NCBI GenBank assembly: GCA_022353185.1
Contig: JAKRWB010000660.1
Coordinates: forward strand, 1-11,707
From: ANME-2 cluster archaeon
Lineage (GTDB): Archaea > Halobacteriota > Methanosarcinia > Methanosarcinales > Methanocomedenaceae
DNA length: 11,707 nucleotides
Direction: 5' to 3'
Position 1 is the first letter of the stretch. Every line of letters begins with the position of its first letter. Below, one piece after another: positions 4,487 through 11,707 of the stretch. A model generated the notes under the pieces. The model did not search any database, was not told the origin of the DNA, and worked only from the letters and a program-made list of their open reading frames with translations. The position numbers were made by a program, and so were the translations under genes.

Positions 4487-5623
4487 ATGGAATCTATTGT
4501 ACAACAAGCATTAAAGAACAGTGAAAAGGAAAAACTCCTTCGAGATAACATTAAACTCGAAGAGATGTGCGAAGAGTTCGGGCAGCCACAGATAGTTATT
4601 GTAGGCTGCGGCGGAGCAGGTAACAACACCATAAACAGACTTTACAATATGGGAGTCAATGGTGCAGAAACAATTGCCATAAACACAGACAAACAGCATC
4701 TGGACATGATCCAGGCTGACAAGAAAATTCTGATTGGAAAATCCCTTACCAGAGGTCTTGGCGCAGGCGGTTATCCTGAAATTGGTCGAAAGGCAGCCGA
4801 ACTGGCACGCAGCACTTTGGAAGAAATATTGAAGGATGCAGACCTTGTATTTATCACCGCTGGTATGGGCGGCGGTACCGGAACAGGCGCCGCACCTGTG
4901 GTGGCAGAAATTGCCAAGCAGAATGATGCTATTGTCGTAGGTATGGTATCAAGTCCTTTCAGGGTCGAGCGTGCAAGGGCATTAAAGGCTGAAGAAGGCC
5001 TTGAACAATTAAGGGCAGCAGCAGATACAGTGCTTGTACTGGATAATAACAGGCTGCTGGACTATGTACCAAATCTGCCCATCGAACAGGCATTCTCTGT
5101 CATGGACCAGCTAATCTCAGAAACTGTAAAAGGTATCAGCGAGACAATCACCCAAACGTCATTGATAAACCTGGATTATGCAGATGTCAAGACCATTATG
5201 GGTTGCGGCGGTGTAGCAGTGATGCTGGTTGGCGAGGCCAAGAACCAGGATAAGGGAGATGCTGTAGTACGTGCAGCTTTGAACCATCCATTACTTGATG
5301 TGGATTACAGGGGAGCAACAGGCTGTCTTGTCCATATCACAGGCGGGCCTGACCTGACACTATCCGAGGCAGAAGAGATTGCTGAAGCACTCACATATGA
5401 ACTTGACGGACGTGCAAATGTAATCTGGGGTGCCAGGATAAATAAGGAATATGAAGGCAGGGTACGTGTCATGGCCATCATGACCGGAGTCCAGTCGGCC
5501 CAGATATTGGGCCCCCAGTCACAGGCAGTCAACTTTGGTGTAAAAAACAGAGTGTCAATAGATAACGTGATGAGTACCAGGAACCACAGCGGTTCAATCA
5601 TCGACGTTATTCCGATGCATTAA
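4487..5623 (+). CDS. ftsZ: Cell division GTPase FtsZ
   Basis: The 378-residue protein is a complete archaeal FtsZ, the tubulin homologue that polymerises into the division ring. Visible motifs include the nucleotide-binding start IVIVGCGGAGNNTINRL (residues 36-52), INTDKQ (65-70), the tubulin signature GGGTGTGAAP (128-137), the R-R-rich VERAR segment, NNRLLDYVPNLP, and the T7 catalytic loop NLDYAD (228-233) whose Asp acts on the GTP of the next subunit. The C-terminus is short (SGSIIDVIPMH). The ATG at 4487 is chosen because AGGGGATGA (4471-4479) lies 7 nt upstream; an in-frame GTG at 4430 would overlap the RHH gene and lacks support. Euryarchaea usually carry FtsZ1 and FtsZ2. The CdrS-like neighbour favours FtsZ2, but I have not shown this by sequence. 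Confidence 0.95.
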   Translation: MESIVQQALKNSEKEKLLRDNIKLEEMCEEFGQPQIVIVGCGGAGNNTINRLYNMGVNGAETIAINTDKQHLDMIQADKKILIGKSLTRGLGAGGYPEIGRKAAELARSTLEEILKDADLVFITAGMGGGTGTGAAPVVAEIAKQNDAIVVGMVSSPFRVERARALKAEEGLEQLRAAADTVLVLDNNRLLDYVPNLPIEQAFSVMDQLISETVKGISETITQTSLINLDYADVKTIMGCGGVAVMLVGEAKNQDKGDAVVRAALNHPLLDVDYRGATGCLVHITGGPDLTLSEAEEIAEALTYELDGRANVIWGARINKEYEGRVRVMAIMTGVQSAQILGPQSQAVNFGVKNRVSIDNVMSTRNHSGSIIDVIPMH

Positions 5624-5639
5624 AAATATCAAAGAATTT

Positions 5640-5676
5640 GGCAGATTGTAATGTCTGCCTCTTTTTTTATTTTTCA
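5640..5676 (+). terminator. Hairpin plus T-tract after ftsZ
   Basis: GGCAGA (5640-5645) and TCTGCC (5654-5659) form a 6-bp stem with an 8-nt loop, followed by a long T-rich run. It resembles a bacterial intrinsic terminator and separates ftsZ from the amino-acid operon. Confidence 0.75.
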
Positions 5677-5707
5677 TAAAACTTGTTTTTTTCTGGTTCG
5701 ATACTTT

Positions 5708-5753
5708 TTTATATTTTAACATTATTTGAACACCTACCATTATAATAGGTGAT
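5708..5753 (+). promoter_or_regulatory. Promoter, inverted repeat and ribosome-binding site of the branched-chain operon
   Basis: TTTATATT (5708-5715) is a good TATA box, predicting a start near 5737. CACCTA (5731-5736) and TAGGTG (5746-5751) form a perfect 6-bp inverted repeat around that point. The right arm is part of AGGTGAT (5747-5753), a strong match to the archaeal anti-Shine-Dalgarno. The repeat could be an operator at the start site, or a hairpin hiding the ribosome-binding site if transcription starts further upstream. Confidence 0.6.
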
Positions 5754-5816
5754 ATTACATGACAAGAAGGGATCGTTTTATTTGTCAATAGAGACATTCG
5801 ATTTTTAGACACCACC
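5747..5816 (+). other. Frame conflict at the start of the citramalate/isopropylmalate synthase gene
   Basis: AGGTGAT (5747-5753) is followed after 5 nt by ATG at 5759, but that frame ends at TAG 5789-5791 after ten codons. The conserved N-terminus IRFLDTT directly before LRDGEQTPG is encoded in another frame, open from 5763. That frame contains no ATG, GTG or TTG before the TTG at 5817. Deleting one base between 5759 and about 5784 (for example in the T-rich stretch 5776-5783) would join the ATG to the conserved frame. A single-base sequencing error, a real frameshift mutation, or a non-standard start are all possible. Confidence 0.7.
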
Positions 5817-7256
5817 TTGCGGGATGGTGAACAGACTCCGGGCGTATCCCTTTCAACTGAGGATAAAGTTTTAATCTCACATAAGCTGGATAGCCTGGGT
5901 GTTGACATTATCGAGGCCGGTTCAGCTATAACGTCCGAAGGTGAAAGGGAAGCAATCCGAGCTGTGGCAAGGGAAGGACTGAACGCAGAGATTTGCAGTT
6001 ACTGCCGGGTGCGCAAGGAGGATATTGATTTTGCACTTGAGTGCGAGGTAGATTCCATACACCTGGTGGTGCCGGTATCAGACCTGCATATCCGGACCAA
6101 ACTCAAAAAGGACCGGGAAACTGTAACCCAGATGGCCGTAGATACCACACAGTATGCCAAAGACCACGGCCTGATAGTTGAACTCAGCGGCGAGGATGCG
6201 TCCCGTGCTGACATGGACTTCCTGAAGTCAATTTACAGTGCCGGAATTGAAGCAGGAGCGGACAGGATAGCCTTTTGTGATACTGTTGGCTTGCTTGTAC
6301 CTGAAAAAGCCTTTGAAGTATTCAAAGAGTTGTCAACCCTGGTTAAACCGCTTTCAGTTCACTGCCACAATGATTTCGGGCTGGCAACAGCGAACACGCT
6401 TGCAGCATTGCGGGGTGGAGCCTCAGAGGCCCATGTTACCATAAACGGTATTGGTGAGAGGGCCGGGAATACTTCACTCGAAGAAGTGGTCATGGGGCTG
6501 GAGACCATATACGGCTACAATACGCACATCAATTTGAAAGAACTTTATACCACTTCCAGGCTTGTGAGCAGGGCCACAGGTATCATGGTTGCTCCAAACA
6601 AGGCTATTGTGGGCGGTAATGCCTTCACTCATGAGGCAGGTATCCATGTTCACGGCCTGCTGGCAGATACGTCCACATACGAACCCATAAAACCGGAAGA
6701 TATTGGCCGGGAACGCAAGATTGTGCTGGGCAAACATGCAGGAAGGAGCTCTGTGGAACTGGCATTGAAGGAACTGGGACTGGACGTTAGTACTGAACAG
6801 TTGGATGAGATCGTTACACGGATAAAAGAGCTCGGAGATAAGGGCAAACATGTTACCGATGCCGACCTGGAAGCCATAGCAGAAACTGTGCTTAACATCA
6901 GTCATGAACCAAAGGTAAAACTTGAACAATTTACCGTGGTCTCAGGCAATGCTGTCACTCCAACAGCTTCAATAAAGCTGTTGGTTAACGGGATTGAAGT
7001 GATTGAGGCTGGTGTGGGAGATGGTCCTGTCGATGCAGCCATTGCAGCCATACGTAAAGGTGTCGCAGGAGTGGCAGATATAAGGCTGGATGAATACCAT
7101 GTTGATTCTATTACCGGTGGTACTGATGCCCTGGTTGAGGTCAGGGTGAAACTCAGCCGTGATGGCAAAGTTATTACTGCACGGGGTGCCAGGACAGATA
7201 TTATTATGGCTTCGGTTGAAGCTGTACTGGAAGGCATAAACAGGTTGATAAAATAA
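5817..7256 (+). CDS. cimA: (R)-citramalate synthase / 2-isopropylmalate synthase family protein, probably CimA
   Basis: The enzyme condenses acetyl-CoA with a 2-oxo acid: pyruvate for CimA, giving 2-oxobutyrate for isoleucine, or 2-oxoisovalerate for LeuA. The TIM-barrel domain shows RDGEQTPG at its start, EAGSAITSEGER, the metal-binding HCHND (182-186, counted from the TTG), GIGERAGNTS (211-220) and HEAGIH (272-277). A LeuA-type allosteric dimer domain spans about 365-479 (GPVDAAI, GGTDALVEV). The overall pattern resembles methanogen CimA (MJ1392 type) as I remember it, and the ilvBNC context fits, but LeuA is not excluded. The TTG at 5817 is the only standard start in frame, yet the essential beta-strand FLDTT lies upstream of it in the same frame, so the true protein is about 10-20 residues longer. 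The ilvB gene follows after 123 bp. Confidence 0.85.
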   Translation: MRDGEQTPGVSLSTEDKVLISHKLDSLGVDIIEAGSAITSEGEREAIRAVAREGLNAEICSYCRVRKEDIDFALECEVDSIHLVVPVSDLHIRTKLKKDRETVTQMAVDTTQYAKDHGLIVELSGEDASRADMDFLKSIYSAGIEAGADRIAFCDTVGLLVPEKAFEVFKELSTLVKPLSVHCHNDFGLATANTLAALRGGASEAHVTINGIGERAGNTSLEEVVMGLETIYGYNTHINLKELYTTSRLVSRATGIMVAPNKAIVGGNAFTHEAGIHVHGLLADTSTYEPIKPEDIGRERKIVLGKHAGRSSVELALKELGLDVSTEQLDEIVTRIKELGDKGKHVTDADLEAIAETVLNISHEPKVKLEQFTVVSGNAVTPTASIKLLVNGIEVIEAGVGDGPVDAAIAAIRKGVAGVADIRLDEYHVDSITGGTDALVEVRVKLSRDGKVITARGARTDIIMASVEAVLEGINRLIK

Positions 7257-7379
7257 CTTATGATAACAACATTAATGTAGTAAAACCACTACCTCAATAC
7301 AGGTTACGTTGGCCTCATAATTATTTTGGCCGCATTATCATCTCTTATGTATCAGAACAATAATCGGAGGAAAATATCG

Positions 7380-9080
7380 ATGGGTAAAAAGACGAGAATG
7401 ACCGGGGCAAAAGCCCTTATCGAATCTCTGTACGCCGAGAAAGTGGACGTTATATTCGGGTACCCTGGTGGAGTATTACTACCCATCTATGATGAACTGT
7501 TCGATGCCGACATAAAACATATACTTGTCAGGCATGAACAGGCAGCAGCACATGCAGCAGACGGGTATGCCCGTGCCACTGGTAAGGTGGGCGTCTGCCT
7601 GGCAACCTCAGGACCCGGAGCCACGAACCTGGTTACAGGCATTGCTACCGCCTACATGGACTCAATACCCATGGTCGCCATTACTGGACAGGTGCCAAGT
7701 TCTATGATAGGGAATGATGCTTTTCAGGAGGCTAATATTACCGGCATTACACTTCCAATTACCAAGCATAACTATCTGGTGACCGATGTCAACGACCTGC
7801 CGCGTATCATTAAAGAGGCTTTCCACATCGCTTCAACAGGCAGGCCCGGTCCGGTACTTATCGATATTCCCAAGGACATTACCACTGATGAACTGGATTT
7901 CGAATATCCAGATTCGGTTGAACTTAGAGGATACAAACCCACCAAGACCGGACACAAAAAACAGATAAAAAGGGCAGCAGATATCATTTCAAAGGCCAAG
8001 CAGCCTGTATTATATGTGGGTGGCGGGATAATTGCATCTGAAGCCACTAAAGAACTGCTGGAACTGGCCCAGACAATCAATGCACCAGTGACCACTACCC
8101 TTATGGGCAAAGGCGCATTTCCGGATGACAACCCATTGTGCGTCGGGATGCCAGGCATGCATGGTACAAAGTATGCCAATTATGCCATTCAGGAATCCGA
8201 TGTACTGATAGCTGTTGGTGTCAGGTTCGATGACAGGGTGACTGGCAAGGTAGAATCTTTTGCTCCCAATGCACAAATCATTCATATTGACATTGATCCG
8301 GCAGAAATAAGTAAGAATGTGCGGGTGGATATTCCAATTGTTGGTAATGCGAAGTCAGTGCTGAAGATGCTTGTGGAATTTATAAGTGAGGAACTTAACG
8401 GCAAGACCAATACTGCAGCCTGGGTCAAGAAGGTTGAAAAATGGAAAAAACAGTTTCCACTGTATTATCATAAAGATGATAAATTAAAACCCCAGTACAT
8501 CATGGAGCAGATAAATGATTTGTACCCGGATAGCATTATAGTTACAGAGGTTGGGCAGAACCAGATGTGGGCGGCACAGTATTTTAAGTATAAAGAGCCA
8601 AGGACTTTTATTTCGTCAGGAGGTTTAGGTACCATGGGTTATGGTTTCCCGGCCTCCATGGGTGTTAAGATGGGACATCCGGATAAGATCGTATTTGACA
8701 TTTCCGGGGATGGTTCGTTCCAGATGAACAGCCAGGAACTTGCAACAGTGGTACAGAACGATATCCCGGTCATCGTGGCCATTTTCAATAATGGATTCCT
8801 GGGAATGGTCCGGCAGTGGCAGGAGCTGTTCTTTGAGCGGAGATATTCTTTTACCTGTATTGATGACAGTGTTGATTTTGTCAAACTGGCAGAGGCTTAT
8901 GGTGCGCTGGGTTTAAGGGTTACGAAACCTGAAGAGGTTGGACCTGCATTAAAAGAAGCCGTGGAATCCGGCCGGCCGACTATAATAGACTTTGTAATCG
9001 AGCGGGAAGAGAATGTGTACCCTATGGTCCCGGCAGGTGCGGCAATTAATGAGATGCTTGACCTGGAGGTTCAGTCATGA
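7380..9080 (+). CDS. ilvB: Acetohydroxyacid synthase, large catalytic subunit
   Basis: The 566-residue thiamine-diphosphate enzyme joins pyruvate to pyruvate or 2-oxobutyrate, giving 2-acetolactate or 2-aceto-2-hydroxybutyrate for valine/leucine and isoleucine. Motifs seen: FGYPGG (26-31), catalytic Glu53 in RHEQAAAHAADGYARATG, ATSGPGATNL (75-84), and the ThDP/metal motif from GDGSFQMN (443-450) to FNNGFLGMVRQWQ (469-481), where the Trp and neighbours are typical of true acetohydroxyacid synthases. The central FAD domain is at about 190-340. The start at ATG 7380 has GGAGG (7366-7370) 9 nt upstream; the in-frame TTG at 7326 adds a non-conserved extension. Its last codons overlap ilvN as ATGA. 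The 123-bp gap before it has no clear terminator. Confidence 0.95.
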   Translation: MGKKTRMTGAKALIESLYAEKVDVIFGYPGGVLLPIYDELFDADIKHILVRHEQAAAHAADGYARATGKVGVCLATSGPGATNLVTGIATAYMDSIPMVAITGQVPSSMIGNDAFQEANITGITLPITKHNYLVTDVNDLPRIIKEAFHIASTGRPGPVLIDIPKDITTDELDFEYPDSVELRGYKPTKTGHKKQIKRAADIISKAKQPVLYVGGGIIASEATKELLELAQTINAPVTTTLMGKGAFPDDNPLCVGMPGMHGTKYANYAIQESDVLIAVGVRFDDRVTGKVESFAPNAQIIHIDIDPAEISKNVRVDIPIVGNAKSVLKMLVEFISEELNGKTNTAAWVKKVEKWKKQFPLYYHKDDKLKPQYIMEQINDLYPDSIIVTEVGQNQMWAAQYFKYKEPRTFISSGGLGTMGYGFPASMGVKMGHPDKIVFDISGDGSFQMNSQELATVVQNDIPVIVAIFNNGFLGMVRQWQELFFERRYSFTCIDDSVDFVKLAEAYGALGLRVTKPEEVGPALKEAVESGRPTIIDFVIEREENVYPMVPAGAAINEMLDLEVQS

Positions 9081-9574
9081 AACATACACTTGCTGTGCTG
9101 GTGGAGAATAAACCGGGTGTGCTGGCAAGGGTGTCTGGACTATTCAGCCGCAGGGGATTCAATATTGAAAGCCTGGCTGTGGGTGTTACAGACAATCATG
9201 ATATTTCAAGGATGACCATTGTGGTTTCGGGTGATGACCGTGTACTGGACCAGGTAACCAAACAATTGAATAAGCTCATAGATGTGATTAAGGTCAGTGA
9301 CCTTGACCCGGCCGAGGCAATTGACCGGGAACTTGCTCTGTTTAAGGTAAATGTGGATAAAGGTAACCGTTCTGAGGTTATACAAATTGTCGAAGTTTTC
9401 AGGGCGCAGATAGTTGATGTTGGCGTTAAGACCATGATTGTTGCAGTAACCGGTACCGGGGACAAGATTGATGCCATCGAAAAGCTTTTGCGCAATTTCG
9501 GTATCGTTGAAGTGGTGCGGACTGGTACGATATCCATGAATCGCGGTGCAAAGACTGTGAAAATAGAAAAATAA
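9077..9574 (+). CDS. ilvN: Acetohydroxyacid synthase, small regulatory subunit
   Basis: The 165-residue protein is the usual length for this subunit. The N-terminal ACT domain (about residues 3-75) begins HTLAVLVENKPGVLARVSGLF and carries the RRGFNIESL segment common to the family, where valine binds in known homologues. A C-terminal domain (about 80-160) with VDVGVKTMIVAVTGT completes it. It activates the large subunit and gives feedback inhibition. The ATG overlaps the ilvB stop by 4 bp, with GGAGG at 9065-9069 inside the ilvB end, so the two subunits are translationally coupled. The product is intact. Confidence 0.95.
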   Translation: MKHTLAVLVENKPGVLARVSGLFSRRGFNIESLAVGVTDNHDISRMTIVVSGDDRVLDQVTKQLNKLIDVIKVSDLDPAEAIDRELALFKVNVDKGNRSEVIQIVEVFRAQIVDVGVKTMIVAVTGTGDKIDAIEKLLRNFGIVEVVRTGTISMNRGAKTVKIEK

Positions 9575-9635
9575 CATATATGATTATTGTCAATTAATAA
9601 ATTAAATTTTATTTTAAGTACAGGAGAGATAATAA

Positions 9636-10637
9636 ATGGTACAGATGTATTATGATTCAGATGCTGACATTGGTGTATTAAAAGGGAAAACCATAGCGGT
9701 AATTGGGTACGGAAGCCAGGGTCATGCCCAGGCACAGAACTTGCATGATTCAGGCCTCAATGTAGTGGTAGGACTCAGGGAAGGTAGCAGTTCATGGGCA
9801 AAAGCTGAAGCTGATGGATTGATTGTAAAGACTGTGGCAGAAGCAGCAGCAATGGCTGATATTGTCCAGATGCTTGTGCCTGACGAGCTTGCAGCAGACA
9901 TATATGCAATTGATATTGCACCAAATCTTAAATCAGGGAATGCACTGTCATTTTCCCACGGATTCAATATCCACTATAACCAGATTGTTCCACCAACTGA
10001 CATAGATGTGTTCATGGTGGCTCCAAAGAGTCCCGGGCATCTGGTCAGGCGGACTTATGTGGAAGGCAATGGCGTACCAGGTCTGCTGGCAGTACACCAG
10101 GATGCCACTGGTAAGGCCAGGCAGATAGGAATGGCTTATGCAAGGGGTATTGGCTGCACCAGGGCCGGCGTAATTGAGACCACGTTTTTGGAAGAGACTG
10201 AAACTGATTTGTTCGGTGAGCAGGTGGACCTGTGCGGCGGTACAGTCAGCTTGATAAAGGCATCATTTGAAACTCTTGTAGATGCAGGTTACCAGCCAGA
10301 GATAGCCTACTTTGAGACTTTGCATGAATTGAAGCTTATAGTTGACCTGATTCATGAAGGCGGACTTGCCAAGATGTGGGATTCAGTGTCAAATACTGCA
10401 GAATACGGCGGTATGACAGTGGGTCCACAAATCATAAATGAGGAGTCAAGGCTTGCCATGGAAGAAGCCCTGTACAGGATACAGAGCGGCGAGTTTGCCA
10501 GGGAGTTCGTACTTGAGGGTAAGGCAAACAGCCCGGTGCTCAAGGCCATGGAGCGCATGGAGAACGAGCATCCTATAGAAGTAGTTGGCAAGAAATTGAG
10601 GGCAATGATGCCCTGGCTCAATCCTGATAAGGATTGA
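9636..10637 (+). CDS. ilvC: Ketol-acid reductoisomerase (class I)
   Basis: The 333-residue enzyme rearranges and reduces 2-acetolactate or 2-aceto-2-hydroxybutyrate to the dihydroxy acid. The nucleotide-binding motif is VIGYGSQGHAQAQNL (22-36). The following loop, GLREGSSSW (46-54), has the Arg and Ser residues expected for NADPH preference. The C-terminal knotted domain carries the Mg2+ ligands D191 and E195 (ETETDLFGEQ), E227 and E231 (YFETLHEL), and S252 in SVSNTAEYG. Length is that of class I enzymes. AGGAGA (9622-9627) lies upstream at proper spacing. The 61-bp gap after ilvN is very AT-rich and could hold a secondary promoter. The stop codon lies inside a terminator hairpin. Confidence 0.96.
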   Translation: MVQMYYDSDADIGVLKGKTIAVIGYGSQGHAQAQNLHDSGLNVVVGLREGSSSWAKAEADGLIVKTVAEAAAMADIVQMLVPDELAADIYAIDIAPNLKSGNALSFSHGFNIHYNQIVPPTDIDVFMVAPKSPGHLVRRTYVEGNGVPGLLAVHQDATGKARQIGMAYARGIGCTRAGVIETTFLEETETDLFGEQVDLCGGTVSLIKASFETLVDAGYQPEIAYFETLHELKLIVDLIHEGGLAKMWDSVSNTAEYGGMTVGPQIINEESRLAMEEALYRIQSGEFAREFVLEGKANSPVLKAMERMENEHPIEVVGKKLRAMMPWLNPDKD

Positions 10638-10666
10638 GTTTATTTTTTTCGTGTGTTTATTTTTTT
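10617..10666 (+). terminator. Hairpin overlapping the ilvC stop, followed by two U-tracts
   Basis: CTCAATCCT (10617-10625) and AGGATTGAG (10630-10638) form a perfect 9-bp stem with a GATA loop. The TGA stop (10635-10637) is in the right arm. The block GTTTATTTTTTT then occurs twice (10638-10649 and 10655-10666). This is a strong intrinsic-type terminator in tandem with archaeal U-tracts, ending the operon. Confidence 0.8.
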
Positions 10667-10818
10667 AAGCTCTCTTTATCATCGCCTTAGTAACTTGAAT
10701 TTCGGGATAGGATTCGCAGGATATTGATTTTGCATTATATTCTGTTAATTCGATCTCATATTTTCAATTTATTCGATTACTTGAGCACACTATAACCTAC
10801 TCGATAATGTGGGGAGCC

Positions 10819-10842
10819 GTTGATATATATATATATATCGAC
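10819..10842. repeat. Near-perfect AT-rich palindrome
   Basis: GTTG and CGAC enclose an alternating AT run, and the whole 24 bp is self-complementary except for one T/G pair near each end. It lies in the 313-bp gene-free stretch 10667-10979, upstream of the TATA-like sequences. Such a sequence can extrude or bend easily, or bind a dimeric factor; it may also be simple-sequence expansion. Confidence 0.55.
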
Positions 10843-10845
10843 GCA

Positions 10846-10942
10846 TTTTTATAATATATAAAACCGATGAATTATTTGTATGGTGGAAATCTATATATAT
10901 GTGTTCAAGACATTAGTATTGTTATGATACTTATTATCATAA
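10846..10942 (+). promoter_or_regulatory. Promoter region and palindromic operator upstream of the microprotein-UbiA unit
   Basis: Two TATA candidates are visible: TTTATAATATATAAAA (about 10848-10863) and TATATATAT (10892-10900). The second predicts a start near 10922. A perfect 8-bp inverted repeat lies exactly there: TTATGATA (10922-10929) and TATCATAA (10935-10942), with a 5-bp spacer. Its look is like sites of metal-dependent repressors of the DtxR/Fur kind, but that is only a resemblance. The remaining gap upstream (10667-10818) shows no gene or RNA I can support. Confidence 0.5.
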
Positions 10943-10979
10943 TGATGAGTTACTAAAATATTGATGGAGATCATAAAAA

Positions 10980-11072
10980 ATGAAGACAGATAAGAAAGAT
11001 TTAAAGAAGAAGAATGAAGAAGAAAAGGCAGCACAGGAAATTTTTGAAAAAACTAAGATGTTCGCTTATTAA
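10980..11072 (+). CDS. 30-residue charged microprotein
   Basis: A short open frame encodes a Lys/Glu/Asp-rich helical peptide starting MKTDKKDLKKKNEEEK and ending EIFEKTKMFAY. GGAGATC (10966-10972), a good archaeal ribosome-binding site, lies 7 nt before its ATG, and a palindromic operator with a TATA box lies further upstream. The next gene begins 17 bp after its stop and has no ribosome-binding site of its own, so the peptide could serve as a translational leader for it. It has no membrane segment or known motif. The alternative is a chance frame, but the ribosome-binding site, spacing and placement favour real translation. Confidence 0.55.
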   Translation: MKTDKKDLKKKNEEEKAAQEIFEKTKMFAY

Positions 11073-11089
11073 ATACTTTTGTATTGAAA

Positions 11090-11707
11090 ATGGAAATCTG
11101 GCAAAATATTAGAAAGCGGAAAACTTTACTCATTATTGAACAGAGTTTCACACCGGTTTCAATTTTTGCCCCAATTCCATTTTTTTGCATCACCCTTTTT
11201 TTTATATCTACCAAATTCTCTGAATTATCCATTGATAAGATGTATATATTATTTTTAGGAATTCTAATATCGTTATTGTCCAGTGGAGCGACTTGTTTTT
11301 GGAATCATACAAATGATTTAAAAGAAGATGCTAAGAATAATAAAAAAACTCTAATGTCAGAAAATATTGTTTCACACAGAGAAGCAATTATTATATCGTT
11401 ATTTCTGTATTTGATTTCAATTATACTTGTTATTTATGCATCTAATCTTCTTAATAGACCAATATATATTTATTTTATAATATGGGTAATAATCACATGG
11501 TGGTATTCTGATGATATTTTCCTTAAAAAAATTACTGGTATCCGCCTAAAAACACATTATTTTGGTGAGTTACTGACTTATGGTGTAGCATACCCAGCAT
11601 ATACTATGAGTATATGGCTCATTTTTTCAGATTCTTTTATAACAGGAATGGTACTATCTTTGATTTTTCTTTGTGTTGGTATATCAGCGGTTTTATTAAA
11701 AGACTTG
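11090..11707 (+). CDS. UbiA-family prenyltransferase, partial at the right edge
   Basis: The frame stays open from ATG 11090 to the end of the window, giving the first 206 residues. About six hydrophobic segments are seen: 21-40, 51-70, 98-120, 124-139, 160-180 and 184-203. After the second comes NHTNDLKEDAKNNKKTL (72-88), which matches the first Asp-rich motif of UbiA enzymes (N-x3-D-x3-D, N72/D76/D80), where Mg2+ and the prenyl diphosphate bind. The last visible residues, AVLLKDL, are where the second Asp-rich motif should begin. These membrane enzymes attach isoprenoid chains to aromatic, lipid or carotenoid acceptors; the substrate cannot be told. No Shine-Dalgarno sequence precedes the ATG, so translation may depend on the upstream microprotein gene. 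Confidence 0.8.
   Translation, partial: MEIWQNIRKRKTLLIIEQSFTPVSIFAPIPFFCITLFFISTKFSELSIDKMYILFLGILISLLSSGATCFWNHTNDLKEDAKNNKKTLMSENIVSHREAIIISLFLYLISIILVIYASNLLNRPIYIYFIIWVIITWWYSDDIFLKKITGIRLKTHYFGELLTYGVAYPAYTMSIWLIFSDSFITGMVLSLIFLCVGISAVLLKDL

Noticed and set aside
5759..5791. Ten-codon frame as an attenuation leader peptide for the branched-chain operon
   Set aside because: It has a good ribosome-binding site but holds only one Ile and no Leu or Val codons, and attenuation hairpins are absent. A frame error in the main gene explains it better.
7277..7304. Two small, mutually exclusive hairpins between the synthase gene and ilvB (attenuator or riboswitch)
   Set aside because: Stems are only 4-5 bp, no T-tract follows and there is no leader peptide rich in Ile, Leu or Val codons, so chance pairing is likely.

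Overview
The window looks like a chromosomal segment of a euryarchaeon, most plausibly of the Methanosarcinales/ANME-2 sphere. This is an inference from gene content: a ribbon-helix-helix gene joined to archaeal ftsZ, a citramalate/isopropylmalate synthase followed by ilvB-ilvN-ilvC, archaeal TATA boxes with several likely leaderless starts, and a UbiA-type membrane protein. The species cannot be read from the sequence.

Positions 1-4100 are an AT-rich accessory region broken by GC-rich palindromic islands. An IS4-family element lies at 80-2176, with 16-bp perfect terminal inverted repeats and a full-length DDE transposase on the minus strand. It is interrupted by a second, smaller element at 1422-2072. 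That element has ~41-bp imperfect inverted repeats and encodes only the helix-turn-helix half of an IS630-type transposase. Next to it are two toxin-antitoxin modules, head to head: an RHH antitoxin with a RelE/ParE-type toxin on the minus strand (2285-2835), and a 91-aa helical protein with a TumE-like (DUF6516-type) protein on the plus strand (3033-3685). Two GC-rich islands sharing a 17-bp near-identical motif bracket the second module.

Positions 4100-5680 hold a cell-division operon: a 63-aa CdrS-like RHH regulator and FtsZ. Directly after the TATA box sits an array of nine 11-bp units (core GTCAGACA) at 4138-4236. This is the most striking non-coding signal in the window and is probably the operator of the operon. 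ftsZ ends in a hairpin plus T-tract.

Positions 5700-10670 form a branched-chain amino-acid operon: citramalate/2-isopropylmalate synthase, then acetohydroxyacid synthase large and small subunits, then ketol-acid reductoisomerase. CimA would supply 2-oxobutyrate, and IlvBN and IlvC would turn it (or pyruvate) into isoleucine and valine precursors. The 5' end of the synthase gene is odd: the good ribosome-binding site and ATG are out of frame with the conserved N-terminus. The operon ends in a hairpin that contains the ilvC stop codon, followed by two U-tracts.

Positions 10670-11707 begin a new transcription unit: an AT-rich promoter region with two palindromes, a 30-aa charged microprotein, and the first 206 codons of a UbiA-family prenyltransferase that runs off the right edge.
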